NCBI GenBank assembly: GCA_018340805.1
Contig: JACMZG010000035.1
Coordinates: forward strand, 180,617 to 244,616
DNA length: 64,000 bases
From: Microvelia longipes
Lineage: Eukaryota; Arthropoda; Insecta; Hemiptera; Veliidae
Direction: 5' to 3'
Position numbers and translations under genes: made by a program. The notes beneath the pieces are model-generated. The model saw only the letters and a program-made list of their open reading frames with translations. It did not search any database and was not told the origin of the DNA. This document shows positions 53,503-64,000 of this stretch, in pieces. Each line of letters opens with the position of its first letter. Position 1 is the stretch's first letter.

Positions 53503-53882
53503 CAGGGGTTCTCAAAGTATGGTACTGAAAATGTTGTAAGTGGTACGCAGAAAAAAATAATTATTTTTTGTATTAAATGTTGTTAAAAAACAAATTATGG
53601 GAAAAATCTATGTGGATTAAAAGAAGCATAGTCATTTTTACCGATTGTTAAATATTTTTTTTTAACTTTGAAAAAAAATATTTTTGGGTAGTTTTATTTA
53701 TTATTACTATTAATGATAACATTTTTATCTACTAGCAATTATTTTGTTTTATTTCATCAACTATTCAGAAATAAGCGTAGTTATATCTGTATTAATGTAT
53801 AAGTATTATTAGGCATAGTGGTACAACAAATATTATTTTAGATGGTTGATGGTATGTGGTGACAGAAAGTTTGAAACCCCTG
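53503..53882. mobile_element. Non-autonomous hAT-type element with 8-bp target duplication
   Basis: The ends are CAGGGGTTCTCAAAG and GTTTGAAACCCCTG, classic hAT inverted termini. The flanks ACTTAGAC (53,495-53,502) and AGTTTGAC (53,883-53,890) agree at six of eight positions. Confidence 0.82.
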
Positions 53883-54194
53883 AGTTTGACTTCAGCAGGG
53901 GGACTGGTTAGTTGCTTCCAAGGAACTATAAAGGGAAAGGAACATATCAGGTCTTCCCAATGTAAAGTAGTGTCGCCAACCCCCACTAAAACTCCCTCGG
54001 GCACTGATAGCACTACTACACCCTTCCTATTAAAATGTCAGATTATTAAAATGTCGAGTTAAGTTTTAGTTTTTCTTTATTATTGTGCAGTAGTTAATTG
54101 TACATATTTATTGTTTTTCTTACCTTGTTTAAGAATATAAAGTTATGAATCCTAAAAAAATATAAAAAAATACTTTACTTAAAATCTGTTGACA

Positions 54195-54350
54195 TTAAGC
54201 GTGTTAGATCTTAAAAGTGAAAAACACAAACTTTATACGCTTCTCTAATGCATTTAAACTCTATATGGGACAAGTTGTCTCCTCATGCCCATCTATTATC
54301 CTTGAAAACAGTGGCAACATTTTTTGCTCTTATGCTCCCTCTGTGTACAC
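54195..54350 (+). repeat. Dispersed repeat family J, copy 2
   Basis: Same order of shared phrases as 52,829-52,975, followed directly by a plus-strand family F segment (54,355-54,475). Confidence 0.7.
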
Positions 54351-54354
54351 AGAC

Positions 54355-54475
54355 ATATATTACTAGAAGGGCCATACTTTATTTCAATAGATTGAGGGGT
54401 TTGAAACATCTTTTTGGGGCTCTGTGAAACCTCATTGTAATCTATTCCAAGAGTGCGAAGGTTATTATAAATCAA
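54355..54475 (+). repeat. Dispersed coding-like repeat family F, plus-strand copy
   Basis: One frame gives YFNRLRGLKHLFGAL, clearly related to the minus-strand copies at 21,656 and 31,729, but it is then interrupted by a stop. Confidence 0.5.
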
Positions 54476-54558
54476 CCACTGTAAGTTTTTTGCACATTTC
54501 TTGTGTATATATTGTATTATAACATTTTATTTTTACTATAATAGTAATTTATAGTATT

Positions 54559-54720
54559 ACACGTGGTTAAAATCAGTTGACAGCGTGGGAAAATAATGCA
54601 AGGGAGCCAATGAGGATAGTCCTGGATTTTAAATCACGCCCACAATTTTATATTAGGCCAAACTCATTGGTTCCTCAACACTATTTTCCCACGCTGTCAA
54701 CTGATTTTAACGGTGTGTCA
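54559..54720. mobile_element. MITE family H, best-preserved copy
   Basis: GGTTAAAATCAGTTGACAGC and GTGGGAAAATA pair with TATTTTCCCAC and GCTGTCAACTGATTTTAAC. The whole 160 bp is nearly palindromic. Confidence 0.87.
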
Positions 54721-55454
54721 TATTATTGTAATAATAAGGGAAGGTGTTCAGGTTACTTTTTTGGGTTTATGATTCAACCAATTAGGTCTCTTAAAGTGAT
54801 AATATCTCTATTTCTGTCCATAAGCTTCTAATAAAGACTAATAATATTCTTCAAAATTTCATCTCACCAACATCTCAATGTACTATATCTCTATTTTGGT
54901 TTGTAAGGCTGTGATTTTTATGATAAAAAGAAAAAAAATGTTTTCTAAACAAAGATTCACATTTAATATTTTTTTCAAAACAAAATTGTGGTAATGTAAT
55001 TTTGTATGTGTTCTTATTTTGCAAAATATTTTTTGGTAGAAAAAGATCATTTACAGAAAATTTGTGTAAAAATTAAAATTATAATCAAAGATAAATAAGA
55101 ACAATAAAAAAATATGAGAGACTCTGTAAAATACATCTTTGTATTATTAAATTTAGATTTCCTGTTAAATGTTGTAATTTTTGATTTCTTTTACTGTCAA
55201 ATAGATATATAATTATTGATAATAAAACTGACTTTTTACTAAAACACCTTTTGTTGATTTAGAACGTTATGTTGAAGAGTAAATATAGTTTTCTGAGTAA
55301 CCTATCAAGGACTATTATTAAAAGTATGTTGACACAATATAATTGTGCAAGAGACTCCTAGGAAATGTAACAAGCAAAATGCAATGCTATATCTGGAACT
55401 ATATCATTCAACATTTGTCATCATTGATGGCTGTCATGTCCGCCAACTAGCTTA

Positions 55455-55620
55455 CCATACCATACCAAGGTGCAATATGAAGTAGTTTTAAAATTGTGTT
55501 TTTATTTTATATTTGTTAAACTCTGATGATGACTAATTTTTAGCTGAAAGCTAAGTTATTATTATATATTAAAAAATAAAGGACTTTTGTGTAATTAATC
55601 TATTTTTATTTATACATTTT
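55455..55620. mobile_element. Right half of the 14.7-kb foldback family, uninterrupted
   Basis: It reads from CCAAGGTGCAATATGAAGTA through the motif at 55,523-55,551 and TATATTAAAAAATAAAGGAC to the terminus. It is the empty-site reference for the insertion at 14,987-16,570. Confidence 0.85.
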
Positions 55621-57883
55621 ATTTAATTTTAATGTAGCATTTAATAAAATTATTTATCTCCAGACAGTGTATAATGTAAAGTTTGACTAGTTTTTAGAGA
55701 GTAAAAAGTAAAGAATAAAATGTTTCCTATTATTGGGTTATTTTAGCCAATTATAACAATTTTTTAGGGGATGGCACCCCTAAACTTTATTAGGGGGACT
55801 CAACAACAATTTTTTTATTGGCTCAAAACTGTTTTAAGTCAAAAGAAGTTTGGAACAATAAAAAATATTTTTGGAGGCAGCACCCCCTAAATTTATAAGG
55901 GGGTCCGACCAAAAAAAATTATCAGAATAGTGTACTGTGAAAAATAACTATAGTATGGGTGCTGATATTCGATTATAACAACAACAAAAAAGCATTTTGA
56001 TCAATGAAACTAACAATATATTATTCTTCAATAGTGATTGATGATTGTTTCTAGTTAGGCATACAAGATATTTTATAAAGGAGAGTTAAGAGTATCCAAT
56101 GTGACATGATGAGGAAGTACATTAATTTAACAGACTCAATTTATAATAATGAAAATGAACTTTAACAGCAGTTGCTATAAAAGCTGTCAGTCAAATGGTA
56201 GGAAACAGCTAATTAATTAGAATTTACTAGTTTTATAAATATAAAATCAATTAATTATTACAAGGAAATGTAGCACTCTACTTATTTATACAAATATAAC
56301 TAAAATTAAAATCATTTTAAATTATAAAATACTTTTATTAAAAATAGGGGTAATGTTAGGAATATTTAGAAAGCCCTTTGGCCATGATTTAATTTTTATA
56401 TGGTAGGCCTATGTATTTATTTGAACAAGAGTGTGTTTTTTAGGCTTGCTAATGTTAAATAACTAGTACATCTTGCAGCAATTAAATCATGTTTTAGCAT
56501 AATGTCAGTATTATAAAAACTATGGACATAACAAATCAAAGTATAAACTAAAAAGTATGGACTGCAATAAATTAGTTTTGAGATTATAAAAAATATTTAA
56601 AAACTGAATTTAACCTTAAATAATACTAGTTTCTAAAATAACAAAAAAGCTATTGAAGAGTTAAGTTTGTTTTAATTAAGTTAATTTTGTTTTAAAGCTA
56701 GATAATTGCACTTTTTTACATATTGCTACTTAAAATTCTATTTTTAAATTATTGACATTACATGCAGAGACAATATTCTGTGCTAGACTGTTCCATTTAT
56801 TAATAACTCACTTTTAATAATTATTATAAATTAATTAATTTATTTATTATAATTTTAATTTAAAGTTATTACTGAGATAGTGAATCTCCTTAAATTATTT
56901 TGTTTAAGTGTTAATAAGTGAAGAGGAGTTGAGTAGTAATTTGTCAGGATTTCTGAGTTTCTGAACAAAATTATATATAACTATCTTCCATTTCTTAAGC
57001 ATGAGAGTACATTAGTAACAACTGATTTTTTAGGTATGAGTCCATGTTGATTAGGTGGAATAACAGAATTGGAAATAAAAAATTCTTATAGTGCTCAAGA
57101 ATATTGATTGCTTGTAAGTGCTAAAACCATGTTTTGAGTTTAATAAATTTTTAGGGGTTGTGTTATAATAGTGAGAGCAAGTTCTGTGAAATGAAGCTTT
57201 AAACTGTGCTGAGTACTTAGAAATTTATAGGCCCCATACGAATACTAAAGCCAATAATGGCCCTTAACATACTTGGTCAGAAAAGGAACTCAGAGAAGTT
57301 TTTAAGTACTTAAAATATTACACTTTGCTACCTAATCTGGATCCTTTGAGTCCTTAATTTATGAGTCTAGACGTGCTCTTTTAAAGATCATGAAGACTAG
57401 GAACACAAGGGGCCCTATAAATGAATCATAAATAGTATAATTAATTAGTTTAATAATTAATACATTTAATGAATAAACTTAATTTAACTTCATTAAAATT
57501 AAGTTTATTTTGTACTTTAGTTTTATAAACTTAAGTACAAAATGTAACTTTTACTTAAGTTGGAGTCCCTACACTCTGGCCACTTGGCTTTCTTAATTAT
57601 GTAAAATACTTACCTCTTTTTAATTTCTCTACTTTTTTGTCTTGTACTTTTTACTTATGGAAATAAAGACTGTTTTGATTTTATTGTATTAAAATTTACT
57701 TATTTATTCAATCAAGTTTAATTTTATTTTATTTATTGAATAAAATAATTTTTTAAATGCTACATAAAATTTATTTAAGCTATCTATAATCATTAATATT
57801 ACTCTTAGAGCTTTTGGACTATTACAATATCAATAATAATTAATTAATGACCTTATAAAATTTATTAAAAAAATTGTTGAAGA
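55621..57883. other. Intergenic, no gene recognised
   Basis: A repeated phrase CACCCCCTAAATTTATAAGG (55,890) has a neighbour at 55,778 and a relative at 2,188. A local palindrome surrounds 57,500-57,545 (TTTTGTACTTTAGTTTATAA-like against its complement). No gene is supported. Confidence 0.5.
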
Positions 57884-58120
57884 GCTTTCGCCCAGGGATC
57901 CTGAGCTTCTTCAGTTCTTAAAAATGACAAAAATTAAAAAAGTTAGAAAATAATAAAATTTTGAAGTTTTTTTTTTTAAATGTTTTTTATGCCATGTGTC
58001 ATAAAAGACACAACGACATAAAAAACATTCAAATTTTATTATTTCTAACTTTTTTTAATTTTTGTCATTTAAGAACTGAAGAAGCTCAGGATCCCTGGGC
58101 GAAAGCTCTCAACAATTTAA
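57870..58120. mobile_element. Foldback element with 100-bp arms
   Basis: AATTGTTGAAGAGCTTTCGC (from 57,872) pairs with GCGAAAGCTCTCAACAATT (to 58,118). The arms continue to a loop near 57,995-58,010 (GTGTCATAAAAGACAC). The motif copies are at 57,884-57,914 (minus) and 58,076-58,106 (plus). Confidence 0.9.
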
Positions 58121-59548
58121 ATAATAAGGACTAAAGTCTTCATTAATTTAATTGATCTTAATATTACTCTAGTTAAAGTAGACTACTTGGAAAACAATAT
58201 ATATAGAACCCCTTATGAGATGTAGGTTTGGACCCTTTTCGGCCTATCCTTCCTTAGGTCTTTTTAGCCCACTCTGCCACTGATCACAAACAACAAAATT
58301 ACAATTACTGTTTCATAGTAAGTGGTTATCGTGTTTGGTGCATTGCAATTGGAGGTAGTAATGACCCTCTTTCAGTCTAACTAATCTAGCTGAATCTCAA
58401 GGTAAAACTTTTTTAATTCTATATATTGCATCTAAAAAAAATTCTGTGTTGCTCACAAGCCTGTGCTCATGCAACACATATGGTTTGATTAGAATTCATA
58501 AGTTTACAAATTCATAAGTTGTGATTTTATGATTTTTCTGTTAAAAATTAAATCTTCTTCTTGTAAATTATTAAACAAATCAATAAAAAAAAACAATCCA
58601 ATTGGACAAATTTTGAAAATTGTCCACTATTGAGAGGGGGCATAGCCTATCTCAATACAATAAAAAGCCTGAGTTATCATTTTTGGGCCTTCAGGGTCTC
58701 TGTGTAACCTCCTTCAAGTGTTTACTAAATTTACTAATATTTACTAATTAGGGTTACTATGAATTAATTGATTTCTTCTTTCTTCACATTTATGAGTTTT
58801 GATATGTATTTAAGCATAGTAGATGAACTTAATGCAAGTGACTCCCCTGGATGGAAAGCAAGTCCGTTTTATAATATATAATTTAACAATAAAGAAGAAA
58901 TTTAAAAGTGGAATATTATCATCATGAAGGTTATGACGCCCTTAAGTCTTTGTCCGGTGAAACTTTATTTTCTTGAGGTGGCATCGCTTCGCACTTGTAG
59001 AGTCGATGAAGTCCAGACTTCAGATAATATGCCGCAGCACCACGGAGCCCAGCTTTAACTGATAATTTTATTATGAAGTAATTTCTTCATAATTCTTAAA
59101 GCAGTGAATCATTGCCATCTAATGTATGCACTAAGTTTATTCAAATGGTGCAAACATCTCAACACCTTCATTAGTTAAAATAAGCCAGCATACAAGTCTT
59201 TCAGATGATAAAAATATTATTTTACTTTAATAATGTACTGCAACGAAGCACAGAAGTGACTTGAGAAACTTATCTCCAAATTTACTAATATTCCACACCA
59301 CAAAAAGCTGATGCATATCTTTTATTTTATTATAAACAAATTAACTTTCTGTTGCTGAGTACAAACAATTTGTGAACTGATTACAATTAATAGATTCAAA
59401 TTTGAACACAAACAAGGCCTACTACATCTACAGGCCTATCTCACACAAAATGGAAGTAGACGGTTTACCTCTAACGCGTCTTTTTTCTCTACCTTGCATG
59501 ACATTTTGTTAATTTGTGGCCGAAATCGGGGGGCCACACCCCGTGGTG
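58121..59548. other. Intergenic, with a family F remnant at 58,635-58,725
   Basis: GGCATAGCCTATCTCAATAC and TGTGTAACCTCCTTCAAG mark a degraded plus-strand family F copy. The patch 58,920-59,055 is less AT-rich but shows no open frame or RNA gene. Confidence 0.5.
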
Positions 59549-59591
59549 GTACCCGACGGGAACCACCATTTTTTGTATTATTTCTCTAATA

Positions 59592-60749
59592 TATACAGGG
59601 TGTTCATATAAAGTGTCCACCAAAAGAAAAGGTGATAGTACTCCAAAAAAAAAAATGTTCTATAGTAAAAACCCGATCTCCAACCGTTTTCCCACAAGGT
59701 TAAATTTCATATTTTAAAAAATATTTGACCCCATCATAAAATTGTTAATAGCGTTTAAACTATTCAGCTAGAAAAAATTGGTCTCGTTAGAAAGCTGAGT
59801 GAATTGCCTAAAGGACAAACTACTAACTATGTCAAATATTTTGTAACTACTGTCTAAAATTTGCATGAAAAATAATTTTTTGAAAAAATGAATTTTATGG
59901 AATTTTGTGGTAGGGCATTAGAGGAAGAAAGGGATGAGCAAAAGTTCAGCCAAGAACGGAAAAAACTTCTCTTATGATTGCCTTTAAGAAAACCTAAACT
60001 TCATCATACATCAATAGTCAAAATGTTGAGCCATTCTTCCTAGAAGTTGGAAAAACTGTTATTTTTTTGGCATTTTGCATATCTCTACAATGTTAATTGC
60101 ATGGTACTTAAAATAAAAATCTCTAAACAGGAAAAAGAGTGTTTTAGAAAAATGTGTAAGAATAAATATTTATTTACCTCCTAGAGTCTTAAAATCGCAT
60201 TTAGTTTATTTTCAAAAAATATTTTGCTTAAATAACAAATTATTTTCTCTTTTATACGACAAAAATGATCAGTTTTTGCAACTTCTAGCAAACAATAGCT
60301 TACATTTTTGACTATTGAATTATAAAATATTTAGATTAAACTTAAAGGGCAACCATAAGAAGTTTTTTCCGTTCTGGCTGAACTTTTGCTCATCTCTTAC
60401 TTCTCTAATGCCCTACCACAAAAATTCCATAAAATTCATTTTTTTTCAAAAAATCATTTTTCATGCAAATTTTTGGGCAGTAGTTACAAAATATTTGACA
60501 TAGTTAGTATTTGTCTTTAGGAAATTCACTCAGCTTTCTAACGAGACCAATTTCGCCTTTCTAGCTTGAATTGTTCAAACTCTATTAACAATTTTATGAT
60601 GTGGGGTCAAATTTATTTTTAAAATATTAAATTTGACCTTGTTGGGAAAACGGTTGGAGATCGGTGTTTTTTACTGTAAGAACATTTTTTGTTCCCTTTG
60701 AGGAGTACTATCACCTCCTTCTTTGGTGGACACTTTATATCACCCTGTA

Positions 60750-60753
<4 letters not shown>
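59592..60753. mobile_element. Inner 1.16-kb element with about 450-bp inverted arms
   Basis: The ends are TATACAGGGTG and CACCCTGTATA. The arms pair at many points, for example AAGTGTCCACCAAAAG (59,620) and GTTAGAAAGCTGAGTGAATT (59,788) with their complements near 60,725 and 60,520. The unpaired centre lies near 60,060-60,270. No transposase is present. Confidence 0.87.
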
Positions 60754-60807
<54 letters not shown>

Positions 60808-60812
60808 ATATG
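60754..60812. repeat. (TA)n microsatellite
   Basis: TA run directly abutting the inner element's right end. Confidence 0.93.
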
Positions 60813-60959
60813 TAATAAAATACATATATTATAAATAATTTATTTTTTTTTTGGGTGAGAATGAAGAACCAGCTAGGAAAGATACTTGCCCGAACCCAAA
60901 AAAGTTAAGAAAATCGTATAGAGAAATAAATACAAAAAATGGTGGTTCCGTCGGGTACA

Positions 60960-61343
60960 TTAGTCGAAAAGAAAATGATGGCATCCTTGTAGATCTCTTC
61001 AAAGTAGGGTATGGTGCCCATTGAAACCGAATTCGCTATCTCGTAACCGTTTTCCCGCAATTTAATTTAAAAGTTTGTAAAAATTATCTGTCAACTTTGG
61101 TGCGAAATAAATGGGTCACCTGAAATATTTTGTGAAAACATGCATTTAGGGAAAGTTAATAATACTTATTTCTAACAAATTAACCCTGTCTCAACTTTCT
61201 ATGATTAGTTTTAACCGAGTTAGCTCAATTGTCTCAAAGGTAAATTTTTATCTTCAGACGCAATTTTGACCCATTGACTCAGCGGGGACGGTAACTTTTT
61301 TTTCGTTCAATATTCCTTATTTTTGACCGTTTTAGGTTACCCG
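60960..61343. other. Spacer before the provirus LTR, no gene
   Basis: No recognisable feature. Confidence 0.5.
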
Positions 61344-61561
61344 AGTTATGTTCAGCCAAACACAAAATAACTTTTTAAAAACTGAATTTATTTTATTAAC
61401 ACAACTAACATAGATTCACCATAATAACAATGTTAAAATTAAAAATGAAATGAACCATGTTTTAAAGTTTAACTAGCTTATATAGCCTCAGGGCTGCTGA
61501 GGTGTACAATATTAAGGTAGGTCAGAATATCTGTACCTCAGCATATTAAGGGAATATAACA
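61344..61561 (-). repeat. 3' LTR of the provirus (about 218 bp)
   Basis: On the minus strand it begins TGTTATATTCC immediately after the polypurine tract and ends near AACATAACT, which almost mirrors the start. It contains a TATA box and AATAAA. The boundary at 61,344 is provisional because the partner LTR is outside the window. Confidence 0.6.
61477..61485 (-). promoter_or_regulatory. Candidate TATA box in the LTR
   Basis: CTATATAAG on the minus strand, within the presumed LTR promoter region. Confidence 0.45.
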
Positions 61562-61574
61562 CCTCCCCCTTAAG
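61562..61574 (-). other. Polypurine tract (plus-strand primer) of the provirus
   Basis: CTTAAGGGGGAGG on the minus strand, directly before the LTR start TGTTAT. Confidence 0.75.
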
Positions 61575-61599
61575 ATTCAAATTTTGGGGAGGAAGTTCC

Positions 61600-63090
61600 C
61601 AAATTTGAACTATCATTAGAACCAACTGGGTTTGGATTCCTTTTTGAATAGCAAAGGTACAAACCATAGATTATTGCAATTATCAAAGATATGATTATAA
61701 GTAAATTGCTATAAATATCAACTCGCTTAAAATTCAAGGGAGATGACAAATGAGCATCTCTTTATGATACACTCATTTGCAAATTATCAAATTTTAAATT
61801 TACTGGTTCTAAACTATTTCTAGTTAATTTGACTTGAGGCTTAATATGATAAGGAAGACTGATATCAGGTATATCAATATCTTTTAATTTTACCTGTACA
61901 TTTGAATAGTTTGTAATACATGATTATCAAATTTTAAATTGCACATATCTTTTATCATATATGTACCTTCTAAATAATATATATCTTTTTCATTATTACA
62001 ATTTTCTGTTACGTGTATTTTCTTGAAGCTAACCATTTGTTTACATCTAGTTTGTTAACATAAGTATCATGTATTTTAATATTTGTAGAATGACATGAAT
62101 CAAATTTATTTGTTCTTAATATTAAGTTAGTTTCACAATAATTAGCTTATATCTTTATGGTTAGTAATTCTTTACAAATATAATCTTTCTTAAATATAAT
62201 TTTACAATTTACTAGCAAAAGCAAAATGTGCATCATTTAATAAAACATAATTATTTGTTGGTATTATAAAATAATTGTGTTATTATCATACACAGGAATA
62301 ATAAAAAATTCATAGTTTTATTTTCGACTAAAGGGATTTCTAAAATGTTATTTCCTTTCTTATAACTTTTAATTTTTAAGTTAAAAATATTTTCTAATGT
62401 GAGCTCTAGAGGAAATTTACTATAGGTTAATTTATCTTGAGCTTGCAATAAAGCTGTTAATAAATCTTTAGGATCTATTATAGAGTTTGTGAAATGTATT
62501 TGATTTCGCAAATGAGATGGCTACCTCAATCTCTTCTAATGCATCGTATATTATTTGGAAATGATTCATAATTTGTTGTATTATGACCTGAAAGGTAAAT
62601 TGGTTAAATAGTGATTTGTTCGATTCGTCGTCGATAACTTGTTGAAGTATAGCTTCAATTATTTTGATTTTTATCTAGTGTTTTAATACTTCTTTCGAAC
62701 TCAGTCGTAGTGTTTTGGAATAAAGTCATTTGATAATGTAGGATAGACTTTATGTTATTTTGATTATTCGATAATTCTGATATAATTTGGTCATATTTTA
62801 AAGCATCTGTTTGATCTAAATTCCAGTAATAGTTTTTATTATAGATCCTAATCCGTCAATAAGTCCTCTTTTAATTCGATTAGTATTATTTAAACTTAAA
62901 TTTATAGTGGGATTTAATTTTTTATCTGTTTGTAATTTTATTATGTAGTAAGTCAGTTAGTTTAAATCCGTTATCTTTCTCTACGTAGTATGTATTTGCT
63001 GAATCTTTCATCTTGTTATAAAACTGTAAGTTGATAAATTCCTGTATCACAAAGTCAAGGTTAAAAGTCTGTATAAAATCCATTTGTCTA
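61600..63090 (-). pseudogene. env-like envelope glycoprotein remnant
   Basis: Frame-broken coding occupies the position of env between pol and the LTR. Near 62,843-62,880 there is a furin-type basic site (Arg-x-Lys-Arg) followed by a Gly/Leu-rich segment. This is the arrangement of the errantivirus Env and baculovirus F family, where it is the cleavage site and fusion peptide. A hydrophobic membrane-spanning segment with a short cytoplasmic tail lies near the C-terminus (about 61,640-61,720). The longest intact frame is 62,251-62,511. The function in life would be membrane fusion during cell entry; this copy is interrupted several times and cannot make the protein. Confidence 0.72.
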
Positions 63091-63464
63091 TTTCTAGTTT
63101 CGCTGTGCCCAGCTTAATTGAAAGTCCGGGATTTTTGTTTAGGTTTGTCTTGGTAGATTTCCCAGAACATGTAACAATATGCTGAATCTGTAACATTAAC
63201 AGGTGGTTTTCTTAATTCCTTAATGTGGGATATTAATATTTTCTTAGTTTCTTTATTTCTAATCTTAACTTTATTATTAACATACCAACTATTTCATAAG
63301 GCCCTAAAAATCTATTATTCTTCTTATTCCTTTTCTTAGGATTATCTTTATAAACTACTTGGCCTACACGAAAATTTGTATTCTTATCACCTAATGTATT
63401 ATGTTTATCAACTACTTTTTTTTATCATTGTTTATCTTATTTCCTATTTTCTTATACAATGCTT

Positions 63465-63938
63465 CTAATTTTTCTTTATGATTTTCGATATAGTTTTCGA
63501 AAAATTCTTTTGGAATAAAAATTCGTTAGGGCTTCTAAGATTCGTATGCCCAAATGTCAGTTCGAATGGTGTAAAGTCAGTAGCACTGTGTATAGAGCTG
63601 TTATAACCTATCAAAGCGTAGCTCATTAAATTTTGTTTTTCTTTAGGAAATGTTTCCTGTAATATTCTTAGATGTTCTATTAATGTAGAGTGAAATCTCT
63701 CGACAATAGAGTTAGATTCATGATGACCTGCAGTAGTGAAATGTACATGCACTTTATGAAGTTTAAGCATATCTTTTATTACCTCATTCTTAAGTTCTGT
63801 TCCAGGGTCTGTAATGACTCTTACTGGGACACCATAGTATGTAAAATATTTTAGTAAAGCATTGCAAACATGTACAGAGGTTTTCCCTGCTATTTCAATA
63901 GCTTGGCCTAATTTAGTGAAAGCATCAACTAAGGTCAA
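63465..63938 (-). pseudogene. Provirus integrase catalytic domain (pol, partial)
   Basis: The retroviral integrase core fold is recognisable by its D,D-35-E triad at residues 5, 44 and 80 of the 157-residue frame, the last in HHESNSIVERFH. Pol coding continues to the right edge, but a small deletion near 63,955 shifts the frame there. Coding for the C-terminal domain continues leftward to about 63,110 in other frames. The enzyme would insert the cDNA into host DNA. Confidence 0.88.
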
Positions 63939-64000
63939 GTAATTGTTTCCGTCAAATGTAAAGTATCCATATGCAGTATTTCAAAAGGCCTAGAAGCTGT

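Larger units (their letters stand above)
59549..60959. mobile_element. Nested palindromic element (outer arms)
   Basis: The outer arms GTACCCGACGGGAACCACC (59,549, to 59,590) and GGTGGTTCCGTCGGGTAC (60,941-60,959, from 60,919) are inverted repeats. They enclose the inner element and 165 bp of unpaired sequence with a TA run. Confidence 0.78.
61344..64000 (-). mobile_element. Errantivirus-like Ty3/gypsy provirus, 3' part, minus strand
   Basis: From right to left it reads integrase, integrase C-terminal region, a broken env-like region, a polypurine tract and a 3' LTR. The 5' LTR, gag, protease and reverse transcriptase must lie beyond 64,000. The order pol-env-LTR is typical of insect errantiviruses. 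Frameshifts and stops show an old copy. Confidence 0.85.

Overview
This window is a stretch of an AT-rich animal nuclear genome, most probably an insect. Three things point there: an intron-containing host gene with GT-AG splice sites, Jockey-superfamily non-LTR retrotransposons, and an env-bearing Ty3/gypsy provirus (errantivirus type). No species can be named from the sequence. I found only one host gene; nearly everything else is transposon-derived or tandem repeat.

1-18,280: the 3' part of a PPP1R37-like (LRRC68) gene on the + strand. Six coding exons were read by hand (533-662, 2303-2456, 4148-4336, 13217-13345, 14276-14559, 17777-18236) and together encode 447 complete residues plus a stop. 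The 5' exons lie left of the window. The introns carry a Jockey 3' end (2.83-3.75 kb), a MITE (4.56 kb), a 700-bp inverted-repeat element (5.19 kb), a minus-strand LINE tail (6.07 kb), a tRNA-like sequence (6.75 kb), a decayed full-length LINE (about 7.0-12.09 kb), and a foldback element (14.7 kb) split by a 1.6-kb insertion with a 272-bp near-perfect palindrome.

18,280-61,340: no convincing gene. This is a mosaic of non-autonomous inverted-repeat elements (MITE and foldback families, two hAT-type elements with degenerate 8-bp duplications, and a Tc1/mariner-like MITE), dispersed repeats and tandem arrays. The largest array, 43.6-49.0 kb, has about 210 copies of a 25-bp unit. It lies inside an inverted-repeat element whose left arm ends in one inverted copy of the same unit, so the satellite probably grew from the inner end of the arm. 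A nested palindrome occupies 59.55-60.96 kb.

61,344-64,000: the 3' end of a minus-strand errantivirus-like provirus, with integrase, a broken env-like region, polypurine tract and 3' LTR. It runs off the right edge.

The observation I rate highest is a short outward-facing motif near the ends of at least seven different foldback families: CTGANGA, one extra base, a 3-7 bp hairpin, then GAAA and usually GC. It resembles the catalytic core of the hammerhead ribozyme plus one nucleotide.
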